64,000 nucleotides of DNA from Hydractinia symbiolongicarpus (taxonomy: Eukaryota > Cnidaria > Hydrozoa > Anthoathecata > Hydractiniidae), in NCBI RefSeq assembly GCF_029227915.1, contig NC_079880.1, positions 31,363,501-31,427,500 of the forward strand, in the 5' to 3' direction. Position 1 is the first letter of the stretch. Every line of letters starts with the position of its first letter. Below, in pieces: positions 36,345-49,600 of this stretch. Made by a program: the position numbers and the translations under genes. Below the pieces are notes generated by a model. It was not told the DNA's origin. It did not search any database and saw only the letters and a program-made list of their open reading frames with translations.

Positions 36345-37325
36345 TCATCATCATCATCATTCATCATGGCTTAACGTCCATTTTCCATGCTAGCATGGGT
36401 TAAACGGGGTATATTAATGACCCTCTTCCAATCTGATCTAGACTGTGTTAGATCTAAACTCAACTTCCTCTGTATCAAGTCTGTCCTTATAACCTCCTGC
36501 CAAGTCTTTCTTGGTCTGCCTCTGGGCTTTGCCCCAGGAACTATCAAGTCTCTACACTTTCTTACCCAATTATCCACCTCCATTCCTTCCAAGTGCCCCA
36601 GCCAATTCAATCTTCTTATCTGGATAACATCTTTAATTCTACAGAGACTTAGCCTGCTTCTTAGCTCATCTGAACTCTTTCTGTCTCTCAGACTGACTAA
36701 CCATTCTCATATCATTCCTTTCTAAACGGTCAAGATCTTCCTGCTTCACTGCCCATGTCTCACTACCCTACAACATAACACTTCTTACACAGGCCTCATA
36801 CAACCTACCTTTTACCTCAATTGTGCTAGTCAACAAAGGAAGTAACTCTCTGAACTTTTTCCAAGCAGAACCTATCCTGCAAGTAACACTTCTTCCAACA
36901 CCCCCTTCACTGCCCAAAATATCACCTAAGTAACAGAAGTTCTCAACTATCTCTAACGAGGCACTGTTGTACATCATTAAAGCTGGAAATACTTCATTCT
37001 CTATAATCTCACCTTTGCAACGCTTGCATACAAACTGAATGTCGGCTCTTAACCTTCCACTAATACTACTGCACTTCTTATGTACCCAATGCTTGCAAGT
37101 CTGACAAAAAATTGAGTTATACCAACCCCTTTCCTGCAAACTCCACAAGGCCACTTTCCAACCACAAGGTCACACTTGGCTGCAATGCTACTAATCATGA
37201 CTTTAGACTTTGTTGTCTTTACCTTTAGCCCTTTATCTTCCAGTCCTTTCTTCCACTTCTCAAACTTTTCAACTAATTCTTCCATCGACTCTGCTATGAG
37301 AACCAAATCATCTGCATACAATACA
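36345..37325 (-). mobile_element. RTE-like LINE 3' fragment, inverted copy
   Basis: Same family as 30108-33472 and closely similar. The (atc)n tail is at 36345-36367. The C-terminal domain is at 36371-36610 (NWLGHLEGMEVDNWVRKC), with RIGSAWKKFRELLPLL and the PHD-like finger at 36768-37154, and LYADDLVLIAESMEELVEKF at about 37230-37325. Trp is intact where the plus-strand copy has TGA. It is truncated exactly at the YADD box and broken by frameshifts in the finger and near 36700. Confidence 0.88.
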
Positions 37326-37439
37326 TTGTTTTTTGTTTTTTTGTGTTTGCATGCCTCTGGTATTGCATCCCTTGTATTATTTTTGTACTGGCAGGTGGTC
37401 AGTACAAAAATAGTAGGATCACTTGACATCTGTATAACT

Positions 37440-38240
37440 ATTTTTTGTATATATTATGTGATTACTACTGTTAAATAAATATCTCTCTCTCTTACTACGT
37501 TTTTTAATGTAATGAGCAACTTTTTCCTTAACTAGAGGATGTTGTGGATTTTGTTCATGTTGTTCCTCGTCAAGTGGTTGTGGATGGGGAGCGATTTTTG
37601 GTTGATCAGAAGTTTGGGCTAGCTGAGGAGGTTTTTTTATCTGTGGTGTTGCTGTTTTAGATGAAGTATGTGTCAGGTTGCTCTCTGGTAACAGTAGGAT
37701 CATATAGTCGTAGACAGTCCCAAACTTGGACTATAAATAACTTTGGATGATCGTTTTTCCCAAAGTTCATAACACTTTCTTGTAAACATATATTATCAAG
37801 CTTTTCCTATCCCACTTTTCGTTTCATGAAGCTGGTTCTGTGGAATGCCTGCTGATTTTCTTAAACAATTATTTCAGGATAGAGATTGGTTTCATCTTGA
37901 CAATGTTTTGGCACTTATTAAAAAGTGTTTTATTGTTCTCAGATTTGAGTGGTAAAAACCAGGAATTTTGAAAATGTTGCTTTTTAAATTACCATCATCT
38001 GCAATCATGTTCAATTCTTCAAGCTTCTTTTTAAGACATGATTTGTGGACTTCTTGTCCACAAGATGCACATGACAAAAAAGGTTTTTCAGAGAGTTCAA
38101 ACATATTTGGCACTTCTCTGGAAAAAAGTTCTTAACTCTCTGCAGGAAGAGATTAATGAGATTTCCCTTTGTTTCCTTTTCTCTAATTGGTGTGCCAAGG
38201 TGATCCAATGTTTTCAAATACTCAAAAACATGTTTAGTAC
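37440..38240 (-). pseudogene. Retroelement ORF1-like protein with zinc finger, decayed
   Basis: Two minus frames overlap: 38011-38217 (LGTPIREKETKGNLINLF, FFPEKCQICLN) and 37892-38113 (SEKPFLSCASCGQEVHKSCL). Joined by a frameshift they give a C-x2-C ... C-x2-C-x4-H-x2-C treble-clef-type finger. Downstream, 37520-37703 reads a proline/glutamine-rich segment (IAPHPQPLDEEQHEQNPQHP, then VAHYIKKRSKRERY). I read it as the N-terminal ORF of a cnidarian-type retroelement; no family name can be given. Confidence 0.4.
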
Positions 38241-39889
38241 AATGAATTAAGTCAAAACAGATTTTAGAAATAAACTAAGTCTAGAACAATTAGAAATGTG
38301 CCTGAGAATTAGCAAAGAAGGGGAAAAATTGAAGATTTTGATCCTCATTAGAGTATTCATGCTTGGTACAAGCAGAAAACCTGTAGGATATCTGCCACTA
38401 AGCCACACAAGTATCCAGCCAAGCAAAAGAATATTCGCGTAATATATACTCTTTCAGACTTAACTAATGTTGTTGTTTTTTTATATTCACTTTTGTAGTT
38501 ACGTACGTAGTCAAACACATTATCTTTGGAATGATGTCAATGTCCAGCTGGTGTTGTGATAATTAAAACTCTTATTGCATCTTTATTGAAACAAAAAACT
38601 GAATTTGTTTTCATCACACGAAACGAAACTCATGTGTGAATTGTATATATTTTTTGTAGAAACAACTTTAATCAGTATACTGTAACTTGTGTTGTAATGT
38701 TGGGCTTATAATTTACAGCTTAAAAAGTTGGTTAACAAGTCTTTTTAAATTTTTTCTTTTTGTTCTAGAATTTCAGATTTAATTATGCTGCATAAATTAT
38801 GATGTCATATTCAAGTAATAGCAAATTTTGATATTTCCTGTCATCAGTAATTTTAAACCTGTTAAGGTATGCATATTCAAACTTTATCAGTGCATAGATA
38901 TTATAAAGGTGATTTGCTTAACATAAATTTTATGCCAAAAAGACACTTGTTTGCTCTTCCCAGGCCTCCTAATTTTTTGCTGGCTACCCATAACTTAAGA
39001 CCTGCATGTCGGTTTACAATCATATTTTTGTGAGTAAACATGTAGGGCCTATACAAGCTAATAATGCAAAAATGTTATTATATATTGTGAACTTACAGCG
39101 CTGCAGCTGTACTTGACACGGATCTCAAAACTAGTAGCTGTTCTGCAACAATATGTAAACAAATTAACAAAATGTGTTGTTGCTTAAAATCTGAATGAAG
39201 CTATAAGTTTTATAAGTCTATGATAACAATTACATAAACATCATGGTCTCCTGTTTTTTTCTCCGTTTGCCAGTTGTTTCCTTGTTCCCCCATCATTTCT
39301 GCTTGACTCCCCAGTTTTATCATTTCCTCCCCTCAATTCCAGTCTGTTTAACTTAATTTCCAAGTTATTTGACCCTATTTCATAATAGTTTCCCTGTTTC
39401 CCATGTGTTTCGTTGTAACACTCTTACGAACTTTATGCAGAATATTATTTTTTTTTATAAAAAAATTAATCTTTTGTAGAGAACTTTTATTTTACGGCGA
39501 GAAGGCATCTGTTCTGGCTATAAGAGTCGGTAATAGTTGAATCAGGCCTAAAGGTAATGCATAATAGGGTCACATGCTACTAAAAAACGACTGGAGCTAG
39601 TTTGAAAATTTTTAAGGAAGAAGGAGGTTGAAGCAGCAGTCATGAGAGAAAGAAAATAAATATTTAAAACGCTATATCTGGAGTCACATAAAATTTTAAT
39701 AAAAAGTGAATACCTTAAGGGGATAAAATTATATGTGGATTTAATTTCGCAGTCAACCAAAATTTTTAAGCTCCTCCTGGAAAATTTGGTGTGTATTTCT
39801 ATTTGTAGACAAGTGAAGAAAGGTATAATTTTAAAAAAAAATCAAATCTAAAAATAATTTGCTCTACTTTATCTTCTAAAAACAACTAT
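38241..39889. other. No gene seen
   Basis: AT-rich, no coding sense or structured repeat recognised. Confidence 0.4.
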
Positions 39890-40592
39890 TTATTTATTAT
39901 TTAAAATAAAATTAAAAAAATTTCTGTCTTTTACCTTGTTTTCAACTTTATTGGTTTCTTCCTCATCCTCATCTTCACTGCCTTCATTATCTTTGACCTG
40001 GTATTCAAATTCACTGTCAGAATCAATGTTTCTTTCATTAACTATGTGGGAAAGAATTGACTGTGCGGGTCTATGTGAAAAGGAATTGATTGTAAGCATG
40101 ACTTTGACACTGGTTTCAAGAGGATTAATATCAGTGAATGAATCTAACATAGGCAGATTTCTAGTCCCTTCTTTTACAGCGCTTAAAATTCCAGATGCTC
40201 TCCAACCACTGGTGACAACCTCCTGTTGGCTTATTGTATAAATCAATCAGCCACTTCGCAAGCAACAGTTTTATGAAACAATTGAAACAATTTTAATCCT
40301 CTGTCCAAGCCTTATTTAATTTCTGAGCATACCATATATGCAAATTTTTCTTTCATGTAAATCTTGGCCCACGAATTACAGTTAAATCAAGTGGTTGGAA
40401 AAAATGTGTCATATTTTTGGGTACGCACAACACCAATATGTTTTCTTTTTCAAGCAGATCCATTACTTCTGATGTCATTTGGCAACGAAACATGTCAACA
40501 AGTTGCTTAACTGCTATTCCGAAAAGAACAACAGCTTTGATCCATTTGTTATTAAAGTGTGTGATCCAGAAACAAACAAAATCGTTGGCCAC
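39890..40592 (-). pseudogene. Pogo/Tigger-type DDE transposase, C-terminal part
   Basis: 40353-40592 carries MTSEVMDLLEKENILVLCVP followed by NMTHFFQPLDLTV, the conserved end of the DDE_1 (CENP-B/jerky/pogo) domain. Sense continues in shifted frames (AKWLIDLYNK) into 39890-40246: QQEVVTSGWRASGILSAVKE, LPMLDSFTDINPLET, then an acidic tail (DNEGSEDEDEEE). The N-terminal HTH and first catalytic Asp are missing. Frameshifts and a stop near 40340 mark it as dead. Confidence 0.7.
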
Positions 40593-41689
40593 CCTTCACG
40601 TGAAATTTCACAAATAAGATAATAATAACAGAAATTAATTAAAAATTGTTTGATAATAGAAATTGATTCAAAATTGTTTTTTAGTCTCTGCCGTACTTAT
40701 CATGTAAACATAGAAAGAATATAATAAAAATGGTTTAAAATTTCGTCTGTTTTACTCTACCCCTTAGAAACACTAAAGAAAATAAGTTTTTTAAAATTCA
40801 ATAACACATGGATTTTGGGGTTGCCTGAATTTTTATTGATTTCGCGTGTATTTAATATTATTTTGCAAAAACTGCGAAAATTGTGAAATTTAATCTGCAC
40901 AAAATTTTATCCACTTTTCTCATGCAAATGGAGCTAAATGAACATTTAGCTCATGTTAATTGTGGTGACTGCAGTAATGTCTCGGTTGCCTTGTACTTAC
41001 CAATGTTCTTAGGATCACATATAAGGAAACTTTACTTGAAACAATATTGGTCAATACAGGATGGGAGACTTGCCTCGCCTACCAGCTTTAAGATGCCTCG
41101 CTTATTAGGACAGGCCTATAAATACCTGTATATTACCCATTTCAAGTTTGGCTCTGCAAACAACCAGTTAGAGCTAAAGATTCCCACCCGCCCTCCCTAT
41201 ACTATTCATAATGCTGTGTAGGGTTTGCCAAACTAACAACAATTTTGTTTTGTTTTATGTGATGTCACTCGGTCAACCAATGCGGAGTATCATTGCCTCA
41301 TCACCACATAGCGTTCGTCACCGCAACCATTGTTAAAGACACAGTTATCCGAGTTCAGTATATGACTGGTTTAAAATGGCTTATCGCTCACGCATCAACA
41401 AAGATGGAGACACTTGCTCTAGCTGCACGGTTTCCTTGAACAACTATTTGGCTAGCAGTGTTGTCAAGGTTTTAGTCCAGCAGTGGGAGCAAGAGTCCTG
41501 GCTAATTACACATTGCGCGTTTTAACTGATGGGGATGTCGGGCTTCCTAAGTCAGCCAGAAGTTTGGACAGATACACGTGTGTGGCCTGTTGATTATATC
41601 ATTACTTGATATTATTACTGTATGCTATTATTAATTTATAATATTATTATTATTTATATTGAAGAATAGAAGAGAATAATGAGATGTGA
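40593..41689. other. No gene seen
   Basis: AT-rich in the first half, then unique sequence of higher GC at 41000-41560. Open frames such as 40883-41221 have no recognisable domain. Confidence 0.35.
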
Positions 41690-42262
41690 GGAAGTAATGC
41701 CGTGGGAGACATTCACAATTGCAGTGCAGCCAAGATGTGCATGTCATTGTGTGTGTGTCATACCATTAAAGTGCATTATGACGAAGAGAATAATGAGATA
41801 TGCCGTGGTAGACATTCAAGCTTGTCGTACCATTGAAGTGCATATGTAATGCCGTGGGAGACATTCAAGCTTGTCGTTCCATTGAAGTGCATTATGATGA
41901 AATGATGATGAAATGCCGTGGTAGACATTCAAGCTTGTCGTACCATTGAAGTGCATTGTGACAGGAGAATAATGAGATATGCCGTGGGAGACATTCAAGC
42001 TTGTCGTACCATTGAAGTGCATATGATGAAATTAATGCCGTGGGGGACATTCAAGCTTGTCCTACCATTGAAGTGCATTATGATGAAATGCCGTGGGAGA
42101 CACTCACAATGGAGTGCAGCCTAGATTGCATGTCATTGGGAGTGGGTCATACCATTGAAGTGCATTATGATGAAGAGAAGAACGAGATATGTCATGGGAG
42201 ACACTCACAACGGAGTGCAGCCAAGATGTACGTGTCATTGTGAGTGTCTCATACCATTTAAG
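41690..42262. repeat. Tandem array, about eight units of 44-108 bp
   Basis: Units start atgccgtgg(g/t)agacattcaa and end with (t)accattgaagtgcat(t)atgatgaa. Starts lie near 41700, 41804, 41848, 41911, 41979, 42034, 42088 and 42192. Two kinds alternate: short ones with agcttgtcgtaccattg, and long ones (first and last two) with an inserted gtgcagccaagatgt segment. Frames through it are repeat artefacts. Confidence 0.88.
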
Positions 42263-44097
42263 TGCATATGCTGGGGTTAGTGCTGTTTTTGTATCTGCAC
42301 ATGTATCTGTCCTGCCTGTTATTGTTTAATCTTATTGCCTGGCATCCCAATCCATGCCCCAAATATACAATTGCGTTACAATGCGAAGGATGTTGTATAA
42401 ATTTATTTCATAATACAATGTTCTCTACTATTATGATGTGTTTTTACTGAGGAACCCGGACAATTAATAAAACTTTCTTGAATTTCATTAATTATAATAA
42501 TTATGACAGAACCATTATAAAAATTTTATAATGGTTCTGTGCTCTTCAAATAAATATATTCAGATAGAATATTAAATTATATCATGACAAAAATTAGAAA
42601 AAAGAAAAAGAAAATTAGATAAAAAAAAGTTTTTAGAGCAATATAATATTCTGGTTAGATTCTATTTAGATTTTAAGAAAATAATTATTTTGAAAAGGTG
42701 ACTATTTTTTGGAAGCTCGGCTATATAAAGGGTTTGACCGTAACTTTCAGTTCGGAATTGAGGCACTTAACGAAAATTAAATATAAATAATTTGTTACAC
42801 CTTTTGCTAGGGAATAAGAATTATTTTTAGTATAGACCTCTTTAATTATGTTTGGCATAATTAGGAAATTCGGGAAAGGTCTATTCTTTCTTGTAAAAAT
42901 ACCTTGGATTCAAACTCAAATTTTACAAAATTTTAATAATCAATTGCTTTGAGTGTATTAAAATGAAAAAATTGCTTTTAATGGTTTATACTATATGATG
43001 AAAATATCTTTTTTAAAAGTATGAGAACAAAGGCATTATTAGATTTTTTTAACTTATAGCCTATCTATTTCAACGTTAAGAACCCTATCAAAAGTTTGTG
43101 AAACATTAAAGTCTTACATAATCTGTCTTTTCGAAAATCTTGACAAAAAGGAATTTTTTCTGTTGAAATATCTTAGTCATACTTTGGAACCTTATAAAAC
43201 TATAAATATTCTGAAAGTATGCTTAGAACTATGTTTAAAAATGCTAAAATACCATCATAAGCAATAGTATGCTATGGGGTAAGGGCCCCTACACCAAAAA
43301 AATGACCCCCAGCTACATTTTAAACTCTTCTTCTTGGTGATGCAGTGTTTTTTGCCATGTTTTGTGGGTAGTGTATTTCCCAGGAAGGATGGGGATGAAG
43401 TCTTTGATTGGTTGGCCAAAAATGCATATTGCTTATGACAGTTTTATGTCCTGGCTAGCTGAGTTGCAGTAAAAGTGAGCATGGAAGGTTAGAAGTTGGT
43501 GGTATCAAGCTCACTGTTGGGGCCAGTGCTGTCCATGACCCTGCATTTAATTGTCTTTATCCCAATTCCCGCACAAAAATTGCTGTGTGGCACTGAAGAA
43601 AGGCAGTGGTGAACTTCCCAGTTGGGCAAAAATTTTGTTGTGCCTGTTTTAACTAATTTAGGATCACCATCAGATGACACCATATCAAGGATGATGTCTT
43701 AGTTTGACATTCTGTTTAGGGCAAACCACTATTCTATGATACCAGGTAACCAGTTCTCTATTGGTATTGGGTCTATGAAGCAGAGTTTTACATCATGATC
43801 AAGACCAACATGTACATTGTCCTGCTAGTGTTTAGGGACGGATATTGGTGTATGAAAGGCAGTTGGTTCTGTGCCGGAGTCAATCATAAGTTTGAGTGGC
43901 GGCCTATTAATAAGGGAGTGGATGATCTTCGTAATTCGGTAAAGGTGCTGGCATGATATTGGTTAAGAAGTAATGTTAATCATTGCTACAAACCATTCGT
44001 CAGCACCAATAAAAATGTTGTATTTCCTATTTTTATTTTTCACCATAAAATGATCGGTTTTGCTAGAAAAGTAAGCTGTATCAGGTATAAATCAAAA
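42263..44097. other. Mostly no gene; one perfect hairpin
   Basis: AT-rich. 42506-42540 is a perfect 17-bp hairpin (acagaaccattataaaa). 43330-43960 has a minus frame (NWEVHHCLSSVPHSNFCAGI) that looks protein-like but I cannot place it. Confidence 0.4.
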
Positions 44098-44475
44098 CTA
44101 TTCACAGCTGTAACTTCATAAATTTTGATCCTGCTAAACTAAACAAGTACTTGGTAAGCCTTGATTGGTTAAGTCTTGATGAAAATTGTGATGTAAAAAA
44201 TGCAACGTCCTTCGTACATTCAATTTTGCAAACTGCATTTGATATTTTTTGTGGAGTGAGTCAACAGTGGAGCCTGTGATGATTATTGTTCAATTTCTGC
44301 TTTGCCTGTTATTTCAAAGATCATTGAAAAAATTTTGCATGAGAAACTAATTAACTATCTTGAAGGACATAAACTGCTGTCTCACAAACAATTTGGATTC
44401 AGGTGGAAACTGAGTTAGCCACAACACTTTTCACTGGCTCCTTAAGAAAGTTAGCGGATGCAAAAAATTTGGATT
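44098..44475 (+). mobile_element. LINE reverse transcriptase fragment
   Basis: 44098-44262 reads DPAKLNKYLVSLDWLSLDEN...FVHSILQTAFDIF, an endonuclease-RT linker. 44283-44400 reads LPVISKIIEKILHEKLINYL and LLSHKQFGFR, RT motif 1-2. A TAG and a frame change follow. Isolated piece without the active site. Confidence 0.65.
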
Positions 44476-46078
44476 AAAATAAATAAGTAAACATGTGTAT
44501 CACTACAAAAAGGAAACAAAAGAATTTACGGGACATTCTAAACCAATAGATCTGGTCTTTAAAATTAATTCTAACATAAATTTGTAATCAGTAACCGTTT
44601 CCATGGCAATTCTCCCTCTTTTAAATCTTTTAAACCTTTTAAAACTTTTAAACTTTGATTAGAAAATAAAAAGCAAAAAGACTCTAGATAAGAAAATGGT
44701 GTTAATAATTCATACCAGAAAGAAATCTACCTACTTGTATGAAAAATGGGACTATACGATAACCTTTATTTTTCAAGATTTCTGGATGTTACAGCAAACA
44801 AATGTTAAAAATGCCAAAACATTTTGCTTTGTGTTCACATCGCATGGATACATTTCTGTGTGCCTTCATTGAATGTGGATTTGCGTATGGTGGAATGGCG
44901 AATTTGCGCATGGCGGAATAATTCTTTACTGGAAAACTGTCCAACATGAAAATTGTCCAACTTGTTGTAAAAGCATCTAATTACAAAAATGCATACACAG
45001 TTTATGCAACTAAACCGTTCAAATCATGAAAGTAATGACAACCTGTTCTAAACAGTGAAAGCCTCCAGTTAAGGAAATCTATCCAAGATTATTTACATTG
45101 CTTAAACACAGAAACATGGTCAATCATAAAAATTTATTTTTATGATTGACCATTTTTAAAAATTTATCATCTAAACTACCCAAACTGAGGAAGTATGCCA
45201 AAGTTGTCCAAAACCATCCTTTTATGAAAATTAATTTAAAGTTATGTAAGTTGTTTAAATTGTTGAAACAAATTTAACTTGTCCTGAATGATGAAAGTAT
45301 CAATTATAGAAAATAATCTAAAGGATCTGAATCGTCTAAACCACAGAGATATTCACCTTGATTTAAAAAATTTTTGTGAGGGAACTCCTAACTTGTTAAA
45401 GGAATATAATGTTTAGGTATTGCATTTTATTTTTTTTGGCAGTATTTCTAAATTATTTCAATTCTGTTTTAAATGTGTATTGTGAGGTGTGGATGTATTA
45501 TATCTGTTCTAATGATCTATGGATGCATTTGTTACTGGAACTGTTTGTTTCTTAGGTATGAAGGTATAATCCACCATGAGGTATAATGGTATTGTTGCTT
45601 TTACTAAAAGTAGGAACCAGCAGTAACCAACAGTATTTTGAAGTAACCAACAGAGAACCAGCTGTTTTTTTGAGTAACCACAACAGAACGACCAGTTAAA
45701 TAGATAAAACGAAATAAACGCAACCACTGCTTCGAATGCAAAACATTTTATAATGTGCAGTTGATTGAAAGACAGAAGGCTTTTTGAAAAAAACATATAC
45801 TGACTGTATTAGTATTTTAAAACCACACACGAGAATTAACAAAAAAAAATAATATTTTAAATAACGATCTAACATCTGAATTGTAAACCAAATATAACGA
45901 AAAACACTATACGGAGGAGAGTTCAATCATCCGAGACAATTTTTTCTTATGGTAGACAAAGTTAAAGTTCGAATGAATTGAATGAATTAATAAACTGCAC
46001 AGTTGGAAGTCATCAAGCGTGAGAAATACCTCTACTGCCATTGTATCCACTGTTGAGGAATCCATACCAAATTTTAGT
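44476..46078. other. No gene seen; one hairpin and one duplicated segment
   Basis: 45116-45153 is a hairpin (atggtcaatcataaaa and its inverse around a short loop). 45882-45994 is repeated at 46187-46294. Otherwise AT-rich, no coding sense. Confidence 0.45.
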
Positions 46079-46231
46079 TTATTTTTTGCAACGATTACAC
46101 ACTTCCTTCAGCGATTCCAAAAATCTATTCTGCCTAATCAGATTATGTAATTTGACCGAAGGATTTTTATTTTCCAATTCGTGTTTTGTAAACCAAATAT
46201 AACGAAAAACGCTATACGGGGGAGAGTCCAT
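46079..46231 (-). CDS. Small open frame, unrecognised
   Basis: 50 codons starting MDSPPYSVFRYIWFTKHELE and ending LKEVCNRCKK before TAA. The first 15 codons, with their upstream leader, are duplicated at 45882-45994 (one substitution, NSPPYSVFRYIWFT), where the frame then diverges. The duplicated peptide suggests real coding or a small dispersed repeat. It lies divergently 400 bp from the ORP1 start. No family recognised. Confidence 0.25.
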   Translation of the reverse strand: MDSPPYSVFRYIWFTKHELENKNPSVKLHNLIRQNRFLESLKEVCNRCKK

Positions 46232-46628
46232 AACGAGACATTTTTTTCTTTTTGTAGACAAAGTAAAGTTCGAATGAATTGAATGAACTGATAAATGTTG
46301 TGGAGAAACATTGTGGCATCGGAAAGAAAATATTCGTTTGTTTTTGAGTCTAGGAAATGTTAGAAAAATGTTACAAAACCGAGAAGTTAGGAAGTTGCGA
46401 GTTGGGGAGTTAGGGTGTTACAAATTTCTACAGTAAACCGAGTTACATGTCCGGTGAAAACTTGATATTTATTGATTGGAAAACCATTAAAATAAAAGCA
46501 TACCTGGGGAGGATAAAAATAAATGTCAACCTGTAACTCAAAAATCACCACTTGAATTATTCTGTCAAATATAAAGTTTTTTCCTCAAACTTTAGATCAC
46601 TAGAAAATTTGTGTACATTATATATACA

Positions 46629-49600
46629 ATGGAGAAGAGTGACCAGGTGGAAAGACTGTTGCTGGCATCCAGAAACGGTGATTTGCGTCTTGTAACAGTA
46701 AGGTTTTTTTCTCAAGCATTTAAAAATACATTTTTGGTTTGTGTGTTACAAATAGCACAACTCTAATATGTGTGCTTTAAGGTACATTGTGTGTGCACAT
46801 TATTGCATGCCTCTTCTGACAATACCTGGTTTAATAGTCAGTGAAAAAGCTTTGTGGACCTTTTCAGACTCAAAAACGAGCCTTTTGGAGATTGTCCTGT
46901 CTAATTTATGTCGGCACTTGGCAATTGTTGATGCAAGTACCCACATGTTAACAAAGTAGGCTGTCAAGAAAAATTTATCGCAACAGCAAAAAAATGATGA
47001 TTTAAAAAGTTTTTTTAGAAAGTCTAAGTGGGCAAACTGAGCGCAAAAAGAATGGTTCGTCTGATCTATAATTTTTCAATTATGCATAGGGTTAATATTT
47101 TAAACATTTTATGGAAATTTATTTTGCAGAAAGAGCAATGACAAAATACAAGTCACAGCACGTGCTTCTTGGGCTTGCAATGCAGTAGATCAACACTTTT
47201 AACTCTTTCTTTACCTGTCATCTGCTTCACGAGTGGCAAAACACCCCTTACTTTTTTCCTCTTACCTGCCCTGCACGTAATAGAAATAAACTTATGTGCT
47301 GATAATTAATCTAAAACCTATACCAACGTAAATTAGGAGACTTTATGCGTGCAGCAAAAAATCAGAGATTTATAGAGTTTATTGAAATTTTAAAGAAATA
47401 CTTTTTGAGATATTGGATTTAAAAGTTGGGTGGAGATGTAATAAATGAGGTAGATATTAATGAAACTTTTAGACTTTATTATACCATTATATTATCTAAG
47501 AACATGTTAGTTTGATTGAAAAAGACCTTAAAAAAGTCATAGTAAATCAGAATTTTATATTTGGATAACCCATTTTAAAGAGAATTATTAAATTTTGGCA
47601 TAGTTTTGAGTGGAATAAACAGTATTCACAAGGAAGTTTGGTTATTTTCAGCAAATCCTGTCTAAATTGATTATGGAATGAGGTCAGGTAGTACCATTTT
47701 TGTCGCTTTTCAGAAAATCGTAGTTTTAGCGCTTTTTGACCTATCGTCCTCAACTGAGCATAACCTTTACATCAGCTTTTTGTTGTTGTTCAAACTTTGC
47801 AAAATTACAGAAGGTTAGCTATATTTACATAAATTTAAAGACAAGTGTAATAAAATTTTGAAAATATATTTTTTGTGTACGTTTAATTCAAATAATTTTT
47901 ATGTTCTCTATTTCTATCTCTGCCATTATTAATGATGTCATAGTTTAAAAAATTTATTTTATTTTTCGGCCCAGAATTATGTAATAAAACAGTAAAAATT
48001 TCATGCAATTTGGTTAGCAAAGTAGAGTCAATAGCAGCAAGAGGTAAACTTTTTCGTCCTTGGATAACCATGGTTTAATTATATGTATTTCATTTTTTCT
48101 AGGAAATTTTGTCAGAATATGATATTGATGTCAATTGCAAAGGTATTCCACCTGTTTTAAAATATAATTTTTTTCCTTTCTCTTCTAATTTTGTGTATTT
48201 TGCTGAAAGTTTTATGCAAATTCAAACAAATCAATTTAATAGATGGGGGTTTGGTTGAAGTGTTTTTTGTTTTTGTGATATCTATATATGTAATCATTTC
48301 GGGTCAAAATTGGACCAACTCCCCAATATTGGTGACTAACCCACCCGTTTTGATTGATGAGAATTTGTATTTTGTGGAATTAGTTCTTGTAAAAGTTTCC
48401 AAATTAATGGCAAACCTTCGTAATAAAAGTGCATAGCAAAAACATTTTCTTATTTGCAGATTAAATTTCCTGTGAAAAGCAAAAACAGTGTGATTGCTTA
48501 GGATAGTAAAGCCATGTTGCAAACATTGGGATGGAGAGTAGCCGGTAATGAGCTCTTTTTGGTCTTCAACAAATAGCTTTCCCACACTCTCGGTGTAAAT
48601 ACCCAGAATCTTTTTAATTTGTGGAAGAATAAGTTTTTGTAGAAGTACTTAAAAGTGATATTGAGCATGAGTCACAGTGAAAAATAAAATTTAGGTTATC
48701 AATGCTTTACAGCTATATAAATAGAGTTTTGGTAGTTCAAAAGGTATCTAACTACTTTTTCTTTTAATCCCAGCTAGCTAGCTACACCCAGAAGGTAAAA
48801 ATTAGATTGAGGAAGATAAATATTGAAGAAAAGGGGAAATAATAACGTTGGCTTGGATAAAAACCTGTTGGCTAGAGGGTAGTTTCTCACTGCATTATGC
48901 TGATATGTAGCTATATACTTTTGTAGCCAAAATTTTACAATTGGTTTGTTTAAGATTTAAACACGTTATTAAGTATTTAAAAGTTAGAGCACATAAAATT
49001 TAACTATCTTGAAACAACAAAGTATAGTTCAAGAACAAAAATCACAGCTAGCTTGCACCACATTAACATTTAAAATGGCCCTACCATGGCTATCATCTAA
49101 ATGTCTTTACAATGATTTTTATTAAATAAAATATATGTTGCAGCCTTGTGTGATTTATTTGCCACACAGTAAAATATAAAAGATTACTGAGATTTTGATG
49201 ATATCAGCAAATATCCATCCAATGGTAGAAGAATATTTTTTTAGAAATTTGTTTACCTATTTTCTCTATTGTATGTAGCTTAAAACGCTGATCAAGATAG
49301 CTGATGATCAAGAAAATAGACTGTGTGCTTTTGACGAACGAACGCCTGTCTGAAACGGATTGGTTGATTCCCCTTTAGAAATTGGTCTGATTTTGTCCCA
49401 GGTAGTCCCAAGTTACCCACGCATGAGATGAAGTTAGTTATTTCCACCTGTTTCCAAGTTATTGACTTAAAAGTGCAATGCAATGGCTTCACCTATCTGA
49501 TTTAGTGTATTGATGTCTCCTTTTTTGATATAATAAGATTAAAATGGTAACTACACCATTTACCCAATGTTGCAGCAAAACATCCTCTGTGCAAAAGTCA

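Noticed and set aside
43330-43960. Minus-strand protein-like region (NWEVHHCLSSVPHSNFCAGI)
   Set aside because: Broken by stops and not placeable in any family; too weak to annotate as a gene.
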